Origin: Actinomadura madurae
GTDB lineage: Bacteria > Actinomycetota > Actinomycetes > Streptosporangiales > Streptosporangiaceae
Assembly: GCF_900115095.1 (NCBI RefSeq)
Contig: NZ_FOVH01000003.1
Location: 124,001-188,000, forward strand
Reading direction: 5' to 3'
DNA: 64,000 nucleotides
The notes under the pieces are model-generated. The model searched no databases. It was not told the DNA's origin and was given only the letters and a program-made list of their open reading frames with translations. Positions 24,183-32,371 of this stretch are shown here, one piece after another. Numbering within the stretch: the stretch's first letter is position 1; each line of letters begins with the position of its first letter. A program made the position numbers and the translations under genes.

Positions 24183-25187
24183 TCAGCCGGAGCTGCCCAC
24201 GGCGGCCTCGGCGTACTCGGCCGGAAGCTCGGAGCGGTAGGTCTCGATCTTGGCGTTCAGCTTGGCGAGGCTCCGGCTGTAGTCGCGGCTGGACAGCCAG
24301 AACTTGTAGATGATGATCAGCTCGAAGACCAGCAGGCCGGCGCCGCTGACCATCACCACGGGGATGATGGCGCCGGAGACGATCGCGGCGGCGATGGGCG
24401 CGACGATGAACACGCCCATCTGGAACTCGATGCCGCTGATCAGGTGCGGCCGGATCCCGCCCGCCATCAGCACGTTGCGGATGCGGGCGTACCAGGGGAA
24501 GCGCTGGTTGAAGCCCTGCTGCATCGCCGCGATGGCCGGGTCGTCGGCGACCACCCGGTCCTCCAGGTCGGCCTCGGGGTCCCCGGTCAGCGCCTCGGCG
24601 GAGCGCAGGTCCTCGTCGGCGTCGGGGATCTCGCCGTTGGCGCGGCGGGCCGCGAGTTCGAGCGAGCGGGCCTCCTCGCGCGCCGCGTTCAGCGTCGACC
24701 GCATCTGGGAGCGCACCTTGTAGATCTCCAGGGCGTCCATGTAGCGGAGCATGTCGAGGAAGACGACGCCGAGGGCCGTCCAGACGTAGGCGACGTTGCC
24801 GGTGGCCGCGTACTGGCCGGCCATCAGCGCGATCGCGCAGGCCAGGACGCGGACGCGGTCGAAGATGTAGTCGAGCCAGGCGCCGAAGACCGAGCCGGTG
24901 CCCTTCAACCGGGCGATCTTGCCGTCCATGCAGTCGAGCGTGAACGACAGGTGGTACAGGACCGCGCCGGCGAGCAGCCACGGCCAGGACGCGACGGCGA
25001 AGCACGCGCCCGCGCCGAGGCCGAGGATCAGCGCCGCCACGGTGAGCTGGTTGGGGGTCACGCGCGTCCGGTTGGCCGTGAACCTGACCAGCCGGGACGC
25101 GAGCGGGTCGACCAGCAGGACGGTCCACCAGGCGTCACGCGCCTTGTACGTCCGTTGCCGAACGTCATCGAGCGTGAAGTTCGCCAT
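24183..25187 (-). CDS. CDP-alcohol phosphatidyltransferase
   Basis: Predicted 334-residue integral membrane enzyme. The full family motif is present: D85, D88, G89, A92, R93, G102, D106 and D110 (TLDCMDGKIAR and GAWLDYIFD), so unlike the one at 4634 it has all four aspartates. A charged loop of about 90 residues (near 165-255) is inserted between helices. It would transfer an alcohol phosphate from a CDP carrier to an acceptor, perhaps a lipid linked to the cell-wall polymer. ATG 25187 follows AAAGGAAC. It is divergent from the membrane glycosyltransferase at 25313. Confidence 0.86.
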   Translation of the reverse strand: MANFTLDDVRQRTYKARDAWWTVLLVDPLASRLVRFTANRTRVTPNQLTVAALILGLGAGACFAVASWPWLLAGAVLYHLSFTLDCMDGKIARLKGTGSVFGAWLDYIFDRVRVLACAIALMAGQYAATGNVAYVWTALGVVFLDMLRYMDALEIYKVRSQMRSTLNAAREEARSLELAARRANGEIPDADEDLRSAEALTGDPEADLEDRVVADDPAIAAMQQGFNQRFPWYARIRNVLMAGGIRPHLISGIEFQMGVFIVAPIAAAIVSGAIIPVVMVSGAGLLVFELIIIYKFWLSSRDYSRSLAKLNAKIETYRSELPAEYAEAAVGSSG

Positions 25188-25300
25188 GGAGTTCCTTTCA
25201 GAGTGCGGAGCGGTCCGATGTTATCGGCTGTCCGGTTCAGGACACCGGCAATGTCTCCGATCCGAGATCCGCCGGTTCACATGATGATCATCGCGCTGGG

Positions 25301-25312
25301 TAGTGTTGCCGG
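25301..25312 (+). promoter_or_regulatory. -10 box of a leaderless promoter
   Basis: TAGTGT (25301-25306) is followed by six bases and then GTG 25313, leaving no room for a ribosome binding site. TTCACA (25276-25281) may be the -35, though the 19-base spacing is long. Confidence 0.5.
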
Positions 25313-26812
25313 GTGCGCGTCCGTTTCCTGCTCCACCTGCCGTTCGCCTGCGTGCTCGCGGTGGCGGTCTGGATCCGGGTGATCGCGGTTCTCGGCTACC
25401 CGGCGCCGATGTGGTTCGGCGACTCGCCCGAGTACCTGGAGTCCGCGATCGAGTTCCGGCCCGGGCCGACGCGTCCGAGCGGCTACCCGTTCCTGCTGTG
25501 GCTGATCAAGCCGTTCCACAGCTTCACGGTGATGGTGTCGGTGCAGCACGCGATCGGCGTGCTGACCGGCGTGCTCGTCTACGTCCTGGTCTGGCGGGCG
25601 GGCCGGGCGGCGGTGGCGCCGGGCCCACCGTCCGCCGAGACCGGACGGTGGGCGTGGCGGGCGTGGCTGCCCGGGGCTCTCGCGGCGCTGCTCACGGTCC
25701 CGGTGCTCCTGCCCGTCCACCAGGTCGCCCTTGAGCACATGCTCATGTCGGACTCGCTGTTCACCTTCCTGCTGCTCGCGGCGGTGGCCGCGGCCCTGTG
25801 GCGGCGGCGGGCGCCATGGTGGCTCGCGGCCCTGGCGGGGGTGCTCGCCGCCGCCGCCGCGCTGACGCGGTCGGCGGGTCTCCCGCTGATCGCCGTGATC
25901 CTCGTCGCGATGCTGGTCCGGCGGGCGGGCTGGCGGGCCTGCGCGGCGGCCGCGATGGCGTTCACGCTGCCGATCGTGGGCTACATGTTCTGGTTCAAGG
26001 CGGAGTACGGCCGGTTCACGATGGCCAAGGCCGGCAGCATCTGGCTCTACGGGCGCACCGCGACGTTCGCCGACTGCCGGGTCATCGAGCCCCGCCCCGA
26101 GCTGCGCGTCATGTGCCCGGAGCGCTCCGACCCGCGGATCTCCCGGCCGTTCGCCGCCATGTGGACGCCCGACTCCCCGTTCCGCGACATCCCAGGCTGG
26201 ATCTACGGCGACCAGGCCGACGACCTCGCCGGCGAGTTCGCCGTGGAGGCCATCAAGGCCCAGCCCGTCGACTACGCGAAGGTCGTCGTCCGCGACACCC
26301 TGCGCGCGTTCGAGTGGAACCGCGGGCCGTACCCGACGCCCTGGACGTGGCTCCAGTACGAGTTCCCCGAAGGCGAGGCGTGGAGCGACGAGCAGGCGCT
26401 CGCCGCCGAGAAGTACGACCCCGACGGCGGCGAGACCAGGGTCGTCCGGCCCTGGGCCGGGCAGGTCCTCGCCTACCAGGATCACGTCGCCATGCCGGGG
26501 ACGATCCTCGGCGTCCTGCTGCTCGGCGGGCTGGCCGCGGCCCTCCCGTACGCGAGGTCCCGCGGGCGCTGGGAGCCGCTGCGCCCCGTCCGGCACTGGG
26601 GGACCGGCGCCCTGCTCCCGTGGGGGACGAGCCTGGCGCTGCTGGTGATCCCCGCCGCGACCGCCGACTTCGACTACCGGTACGTCGTGCCCGCGGTGCC
26701 GTTCGCGTGCGTCGCGCTCGGCCTGGCGCTGCTCCCGCCGTTTCGCCGGCCGGACGAGGAGGCCGCGGAGGAGGACGACCGGCCGGCGTCCCGGGAGAAG
26801 GTCAGGTCCTAG
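25313..26812 (+). CDS. Polytopic membrane protein, GT-C glycosyltransferase-like
   Basis: Predicted 499-residue protein with about ten hydrophobic segments. The first extracellular loop after helix 1 contains WFGDSPEYLESAIEF, matching the acidic loop motif of GT-C (dolichyl-phosphate-mannose-like) glycosyltransferases; PSGYPFLLW and a large extracellular loop (residues about 240-385) also fit. Such enzymes use lipid-linked sugars on the outer face of the membrane. The last 20 residues are charged. GTG 25313 is probably a leaderless start. It overlaps the convergent GT4 gene by 4 bases. Confidence 0.75.
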   Translation: MRVRFLLHLPFACVLAVAVWIRVIAVLGYPAPMWFGDSPEYLESAIEFRPGPTRPSGYPFLLWLIKPFHSFTVMVSVQHAIGVLTGVLVYVLVWRAGRAAVAPGPPSAETGRWAWRAWLPGALAALLTVPVLLPVHQVALEHMLMSDSLFTFLLLAAVAAALWRRRAPWWLAALAGVLAAAAALTRSAGLPLIAVILVAMLVRRAGWRACAAAAMAFTLPIVGYMFWFKAEYGRFTMAKAGSIWLYGRTATFADCRVIEPRPELRVMCPERSDPRISRPFAAMWTPDSPFRDIPGWIYGDQADDLAGEFAVEAIKAQPVDYAKVVVRDTLRAFEWNRGPYPTPWTWLQYEFPEGEAWSDEQALAAEKYDPDGGETRVVRPWAGQVLAYQDHVAMPGTILGVLLLGGLAAALPYARSRGRWEPLRPVRHWGTGALLPWGTSLALLVIPAATADFDYRYVVPAVPFACVALGLALLPPFRRPDEEAAEEDDRPASREKVRS

Positions 26813-27990
26813 CGGCGGCCGGTGTCACGGCGGGGCGCGGCGCGCAGCCCCTCCAGCATCCGCTCCCACTTCGCCGCCACCACGGAGACGTCGAACCGCT
26901 CCGCCGAGGCGCGGGCGTTCGCCGACATCGTGCGCCGCAGCTCCTCGTCGTCGATGAGCCGGATCAGAGTCTCGGCGAGCGCCCCGACGTCCTCCGGCGG
27001 GACGAGCAGCCCGTCCACCCCGTCGGTGATGATCTCGCGGGGGCCGCGCGGGCAGTCGAAGGCGACCACCGGCACCCCGCACGCGAACGCCTCGATGATC
27101 GTCATGCCGAACGGCTCGGCGCGCGACGACATCGCGAGGATGGACGCCTTGGCCAGCTCGCCCTCCATGTCGTCGGTCGGCTCCAGCATCAGCACGTTGT
27201 TGTACAGCCCGAGTTTCGTCGCCTTGCGGCGCAGCTCCTCGCGCCGCGGGCCGTCCCCGTGGATCCGCAGCCGCCACTCCGGACGCTTCTCCACGACCTG
27301 CGCGAACGCGCGGATGAGCAGGTCATAGCCCTTGATCCAGACCACCCGCCCGGCCGCGACGACGACCTTGTTCTCCTGCCGGGAGCGCGGGAACACCCGC
27401 GCGGGCAGGCCGTTCCCGATCGTGTGGACGGGGCAGGACCCGTCCGGGAGCATCCGCTCGTAGTCCTCGGTGTCGGCGGCCGTCAGGCAGGTGAGCGCGT
27501 CCAGCCGCGGGTACCACTTCTCGATCTCGGCGAGGATCCCGGCGTCGTTGATGCCTAACTGGAGGTGCTCCTGCCCGACCACGATGATCCTGCGGGGCGC
27601 CAGCCGCGCCGCCATCAGGTTGAGCCCCGCGCGGGTGGTGACGAGCACGTCGGTGCGGAGCCTGCGCAGGAACCGGCCGATCCGCTCGTCGGTCCACGCG
27701 GAGTACTTGTTGAAGCTGCGCTCCTCCGGGTGGACGAGCGCGCTCGGCTCGGCCGTCAGCCGTTTCGCCCGCCCGGCGTTCGGCCACCCGATCTTGGCCT
27801 CCGGCCGGACGTCGACCAGGGAGCGCACCCGGACCCGGTCCGACAGCGGGAACACCGGCCGGTCGGCCGTGCGCCGCACGCTGACGATCTCCACGTCGTG
27901 CCGCCGGGACAGCTCGTCGGCCAGCGTGAAGGTGGTGCGCACCGTGCCGTCGATCGTGAAGGCCTCCAGCAGCAGGAAGGTGATCTTCAC
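26809..27990 (-). CDS. Family 4 glycosyltransferase
   Basis: Predicted 393-residue GT-B enzyme. KITFLLLEAFTIDGTVRTTF opens the N-domain. The C-domain has VVAAGRVVWIKGYDLLIRAF, LRIHGDGPRREEL, LMLEPTDDMEGE and SSRAEPFGMTIIEAFACGVP with the E-x7-E donor-binding motif. The layout resembles glycosyltransferases that act beside CDP-glycerol polymerases in teichoic acid loci. GTG 27990 overlaps the stop of the upstream beta-sandwich gene (GTGA), so the two are co-translated. Confidence 0.87.
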   Translation of the reverse strand: MKITFLLLEAFTIDGTVRTTFTLADELSRRHDVEIVSVRRTADRPVFPLSDRVRVRSLVDVRPEAKIGWPNAGRAKRLTAEPSALVHPEERSFNKYSAWTDERIGRFLRRLRTDVLVTTRAGLNLMAARLAPRRIIVVGQEHLQLGINDAGILAEIEKWYPRLDALTCLTAADTEDYERMLPDGSCPVHTIGNGLPARVFPRSRQENKVVVAAGRVVWIKGYDLLIRAFAQVVEKRPEWRLRIHGDGPRREELRRKATKLGLYNNVLMLEPTDDMEGELAKASILAMSSRAEPFGMTIIEAFACGVPVVAFDCPRGPREIITDGVDGLLVPPEDVGALAETLIRLIDDEELRRTMSANARASAERFDVSVVAAKWERMLEGLRAAPRRDTGRR

Positions 27991-28766
27991 GATCCGGCGT
28001 CCTCGGGGACGAGGTGGCAGGCGATCGACAGCTCGTCGTCCAGCGTGTAGTACGGCCGCACGGTCATCTCCCGGTCGGCGGACGCGGTCACCTGCCGAGG
28101 ATAGGACAGCGTGCCGCGCTTGCCCGGCGCGTCGTCCAGCCGGGTGGCGAGGCGGGCGTGCACGGCGTCGCCGACGTCCAGCCACAGGTCCCAGAGGGCG
28201 GGCTCCCAGGCGGCGAACGCGCGGACGTCCAGGCGGGCCTCGAACTCGGTCCCGTCGAGGCGGACGTCCCACGTCACGGCGCCCTCGCGCTTGCGCGCCA
28301 CGGCGACGAGGCGGGCCTTCTCCCCGGGCTGCGGGCCCGCGTACGCGAGCCGGCCGACGATCCTGATGTCGCCGCCGCCCGGATGCACGGCCTCGACCTC
28401 GGCGTGCGGGACCACCTCGTGGATCTCCAGCGTCGCCCGCCCGTCCGGCAGCCGGACGACGCGTGCGGCGCGGTCGCGGGGCAGGGCGGCGTAGGCGCGG
28501 AGCCCGTCGTGGGAGAAGCCGGGGTCGTCGGTCAGCAGCGGGCGGGCGATCGAGCCCGCCTCGACGAGGACCTCCCAGGCGCCAGGCGCGAGCCCGGCCA
28601 CCGGCAGGGTCACCGAGAGGCGGTCGCCGGTGAGGGGCTCGGCCCGGCCGTCGCCGGACGCGCCGTGCCGCAGCACGATCCGCGTCCCGTCCGGTACGGG
28701 GGCGGGCCAGCGGATGAGCAGGTCGTCATCCGGCCCGACCCTGCAATGATCAGCAACCGCGTTCAC
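27987..28766 (-). CDS. Beta-sandwich protein of the teichoic acid locus, unknown function
   Basis: Predicted 259-residue soluble protein made mostly of short strands (LSVTLPVAGLAPGAWEVLVE, IRIVGRLAYAG, TWDVRLDGTEFEARLDV). It has no catalytic motif I recognise. Similar strand patterns occur in the long middle part of the glycerophosphotransferase at 28858-32259, so it may be a free-standing version of that accessory module, perhaps binding polymer. GTG 28766 follows AAGGGACC. It is coupled to the following GT4 gene and 91 bases downstream of the large fusion gene. Confidence 0.65.
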   Translation of the reverse strand: MNAVADHCRVGPDDDLLIRWPAPVPDGTRIVLRHGASGDGRAEPLTGDRLSVTLPVAGLAPGAWEVLVEAGSIARPLLTDDPGFSHDGLRAYAALPRDRAARVVRLPDGRATLEIHEVVPHAEVEAVHPGGGDIRIVGRLAYAGPQPGEKARLVAVARKREGAVTWDVRLDGTEFEARLDVRAFAAWEPALWDLWLDVGDAVHARLATRLDDAPGKRGTLSYPRQVTASADREMTVRPYYTLDDELSIACHLVPEDAGS

Positions 28767-28857
28767 GGTCCCTTCGCCTTCCCCGATGTCGAGGGCGCAG
28801 GCGCGCAGCCTACCAACGCCCCCGCGATGCTCTCGCGCGTGTTCGGTCCCACTGGCC

Positions 28858-31800
28858 TCAACCGGTCGCGTCGAAGACCCGGTCGACGGTGCGGGCCGCG
28901 GCCCTGCCGTCGTCGAGCGGGCAGAAGCGGTCGACGAAGGCCTTGTAGCGGTCCCGGTGCCCGGCCGTGGCGGACTCGACGTCGCGGATCGCCTCGATCA
29001 GGTCGTCGGAGGTCTCCACCAGCGGGCCCGGCGACTCGGCCTCGAAGTCGAAGTAGAAGCCGCGCAGCCGGTCCCGGTAGTCGGCCAGGTCGTAGGTGAA
29101 GAACAGCATGGGCCGGCCGGTGTTGGCGTAGTCGAACATCACCGACGAGTAGTCGCTGATCATCATGTCGGAGATCAGGTACAGCTCGGTGATGTCGGGG
29201 TACAGCGACACGTCCCGGACGAAGCCGTGCTCGTCCTCGGTGACGCCGTCCACGACGTTGGTGTGCAGCCGGACGAGCAGGACGTGGTCGTCGCCGAGCG
29301 CGGCGCGGGCGCGCTCCAGGTCGAGCCGCATGTCGAACTTGTAGCGGCCGCGGCTGTAGTACTGGTCGTCGCGCCATGTCGGCGCGTACAGCACGACCCG
29401 CTTGTCCTGGGGGATGCGGAGCCGCTCCTTGACCTGCTTGGCGACCGCGTCCGCCTCGGGGCTGTGCATCAGGTCGTTGCGCGGGTAGCCGACCTCCAGC
29501 ATCTCGCCCTTGAACGCGAACGCCCGGCGGAAGATCTCCGTGCTGAACGGGTTCGGGGACAGCAGGTGGCTCCACTCGGGCACGGACGGCCCGGCGGACT
29601 TCGCCTGCAGCGCCTTCTTCATGCCGGGCGCGTACGCGAAGTGCACCTCCTTGATGTCGCTGCCGATCTTCTTCAGCGGGGTGCCGTGCCACGTCTGCAG
29701 GACGACCTGGTCGGGGTGCCGCCGGAACGCGTCGCCCAGCCGGTGGTTGGTCACGATGTAGCGGGACGTGGCGAGCGCCTCGTTCCACTCGCGGCCGTTG
29801 AGCCGCACGGCCTTCAGCGTGCTCGGCAGCTCCACCTGCGCGTCGTTGACCACCCACAGCTGCTCCAGGTCCATGCCGCGGCGCAGCAGCTCCTGGTGGA
29901 CGGCCTTCGGGCTGTCGGAGTACTGCCGCCCGCTGAAGCAGGAGAACACGACCGCGTCGCGCAGGCCGTCGCGGTCGACGCGGCGGCGCGCCTCCTCCCT
30001 GTACTTGGCGCCGGCGCTCCTCTCCTCCGCGGAGACGTCGCCGGTCACCGCGACGGCGAGCCGCCCGTCCCGGGACTCCAGCGCGTACCCGCGGCGCGCG
30101 ACCTCCAGCGGCTCCGGCAGGCCCTGCTGCGCCGGCCCCGACAGCCGGACGGTCAGCGCCCGGCCGCCCTGCGGGCGGAACAGCACGTCCCAGCGGCCGG
30201 GGCGCAGCGGCAGGACGCCCGCGACGCCCGGCACGGCCGCGACCGGCACCTCGGCGCGCAGCACGCCCGACGACGGGTCGGCGACGAGGTCGAACGCGTG
30301 CTCCTTGCGGCGGCCCCGGCCGCGCAGCACGATCTGCCCGCCGTCGTGGGCGGGGTGCGTCGCGGTCAGCGCCAGCGTGCCGTCCGGCCGCCAGACGCAG
30401 TCGTCGACGGCGAGCCGGACGGTGGTGCGCCGCACCCGCAGGTAGCCGCTCGGGCCGCGGCCCGCGCTCACCTCCAGCGGGCCGAACGTGCGCTCGGCGT
30501 CGTCGACGCCCTCGGCGAGGACGAGGGGGCGGCCCGCGACGGAGGCCGTCCAGTCGCGGGTGTCGTCGATCTGCTCGGCCGGCATCGGAGACCCTTCCAG
30601 GTCCGCCGGATCGATCCGGGCGGTGAACCCGCCCTCGGCCGCGGTGACCGGCACCCGGACGCGGTCGTCGCCGAGCGCCAGCTCCAGCTCCGCGGGCGCC
30701 GGGCCCTCCGCGGCCACCTCGACGGCCAGCGCGTTGTCCTCCCAGCGCAGCGCGGTGGCGCGCGCCGTGACCCTCTCGACCTTGATGACGAGGCGGCCGT
30801 CCTCGATCCGCGGGACGACGCGCACGTCGTCGGCGACGTAGTGGTACGGCGGGTGGGCGCCGCTGCCGGAGCTGCCGCCGCGCAGCGGGCCCTGCCGGAA
30901 CACCCCCGCGTTCAGCACGGACGCGTCGACGCTCCAGGTGCCCTCCTCCCAGCGCCCGTGGTCGCGGAGCCGGTTCGCGTCGAAGGTGAACTCGAACCCC
31001 GACCAGCCCGACTTCTTGCCGGGCTTCGGCGTCTGCCGCGCCCGCGCGACGATCTTCCGGTCGCCGGACCGCAGCGTCATCGTCTTCACCGACGTCCAGC
31101 GGCGCCGCATGCTGACCGAGTTGATGTAGGCCTCGCCGGTGACGGTGAGCGTGTCGCCCGACCAGCTCACCGCGTGCACCCGGCCCCGCAGCCGCACCTC
31201 GTCGCGGGCCCGGTAGACCTCGCGGGGGATGTCGAGCTTGGCGTCCTTCCAGTACGGGTAGACGACGTACCGGCGCAGCGGGTCGCGGACGATCGACGGC
31301 GACGCCTTCCCGCGCTCGTACCGGACGACCTTCACCAGCTCCGTCGTGCGGCCCGTGGTGGCGAGATGCCACTTCAGCCGGGTCAGCGCGGGCACCTCGC
31401 CGAGCAGCTTCGCGGGCAGCCCGGACGCGTACGCCGCCGCCTGCGCGACGACCTGGTCGCGTTCCTCGGCGGGCACGTCCGGCAGCGCGTCCAGGAACAC
31501 CCGCAGCTCGTCGCCGGTCGCGAGCAGCCGCACGCGCCGCAGCGACCGGGTGTGGCCGTGCTCGCCGAGCCAGCCGGTGGCGAGCGTGACGGCGCCGAAC
31601 CCGTCCGCGATCTCCTGCGCCTCCGTGGTCGCGGGGATCGGCTCGCGCCGCCGGTGCAGGACGACGTCGGGCAGCACGTCGACGCCCTGCGCGAGGTGCA
31701 GCGCCTGGAGCACGACCGGCAGGTCGTCGTACCGGCCGAGATCGGGGAACTCCAGCCCGCGGGCCGTCCAGAAGGACCGGCGGAACAGCTTGCCGGAGAT

Positions 31801-32259
31801 CCTGCGCTCGGCGACGAGGTCGGGGGTGCGCCGCACGTCCGTCCCGGTGACCGGGTCGAGGGACGCCCTGACGGGCCGCCACGCGTGCACCTGCCCCGTC
31901 CACCGGTGCACGGCCTCGCGGCCGAGCGCGATGTCCGAGCCGGACGCCTCCAGCGCCGCGCCCAGCGTCGCCACCGCGTCGGCGGGGAACTCGTCGCCGC
32001 CGTTGACGAACAGCAGGAACTCGCCGTCGCTCTCGGCGACGCCGAGGTTGCGCGCGGCGCCCCGGCTGAGCGCGCCCTGCCGGACGATCCGGAACCGGTC
32101 GTCGGGGACGGCGGTCTCGGCGGTCGCGCCGGTGCCGTCGTCCATCACGAGCACGGCGAGGTCCGGGTGCGTCTGGGCGGCGAGGGACGCGAGGGTGCCG
32201 TCCAGAGACTCTCCGGCTCCGTGCGCGAGCACGATCACGCTGATCCTGCTGACGGACAA
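28858..32259 (-). CDS. GT2 / beta-sandwich / CDP-glycerol glycerophosphotransferase fusion
   Basis: Predicted 1133-residue TagF-like polymerase. Residues 1-220 are a GT2-type domain, 290-770 a series of beta-sandwich-like segments, and about 780-1130 the glycerophosphotransferase domain with QTWHGTPLKKIG, GYPRND, LYAPTWRDD and SDYSSVMFDYA. Known relatives transfer glycerol or ribitol phosphate from CDP carriers to lipid-linked primers at the membrane face. In the GT2 domain the usual DSDD metal site reads VNGGDE, so that domain may be inactive. TTG 32259 is chosen because AAAGGAG lies eight bases before it; GTG 32280 is an alternative. Confidence 0.88.
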   Translation of the reverse strand: MSVSRISVIVLAHGAGESLDGTLASLAAQTHPDLAVLVMDDGTGATAETAVPDDRFRIVRQGALSRGAARNLGVAESDGEFLLFVNGGDEFPADAVATLGAALEASGSDIALGREAVHRWTGQVHAWRPVRASLDPVTGTDVRRTPDLVAERRISGKLFRRSFWTARGLEFPDLGRYDDLPVVLQALHLAQGVDVLPDVVLHRRREPIPATTEAQEIADGFGAVTLATGWLGEHGHTRSLRRVRLLATGDELRVFLDALPDVPAEERDQVVAQAAAYASGLPAKLLGEVPALTRLKWHLATTGRTTELVKVVRYERGKASPSIVRDPLRRYVVYPYWKDAKLDIPREVYRARDEVRLRGRVHAVSWSGDTLTVTGEAYINSVSMRRRWTSVKTMTLRSGDRKIVARARQTPKPGKKSGWSGFEFTFDANRLRDHGRWEEGTWSVDASVLNAGVFRQGPLRGGSSGSGAHPPYHYVADDVRVVPRIEDGRLVIKVERVTARATALRWEDNALAVEVAAEGPAPAELELALGDDRVRVPVTAAEGGFTARIDPADLEGSPMPAEQIDDTRDWTASVAGRPLVLAEGVDDAERTFGPLEVSAGRGPSGYLRVRRTTVRLAVDDCVWRPDGTLALTATHPAHDGGQIVLRGRGRRKEHAFDLVADPSSGVLRAEVPVAAVPGVAGVLPLRPGRWDVLFRPQGGRALTVRLSGPAQQGLPEPLEVARRGYALESRDGRLAVAVTGDVSAEERSAGAKYREEARRRVDRDGLRDAVVFSCFSGRQYSDSPKAVHQELLRRGMDLEQLWVVNDAQVELPSTLKAVRLNGREWNEALATSRYIVTNHRLGDAFRRHPDQVVLQTWHGTPLKKIGSDIKEVHFAYAPGMKKALQAKSAGPSVPEWSHLLSPNPFSTEIFRRAFAFKGEMLEVGYPRNDLMHSPEADAVAKQVKERLRIPQDKRVVLYAPTWRDDQYYSRGRYKFDMRLDLERARAALGDDHVLLVRLHTNVVDGVTEDEHGFVRDVSLYPDITELYLISDMMISDYSSVMFDYANTGRPMLFFTYDLADYRDRLRGFYFDFEAESPGPLVETSDDLIEAIRDVESATAGHRDRYKAFVDRFCPLDDGRAAARTVDRVFDATG

Positions 32260-32371
32260 GCGACCCACTCCTTTGTTCACTTGGCCAGGGCCCGCGGCGA
32301 TGCCGGCGGGCCTGTCGGTACTTCACGCGGCGGGCGGGCGCCTGGGAGCGTGAGGGGGTGTGCGCCGGATG

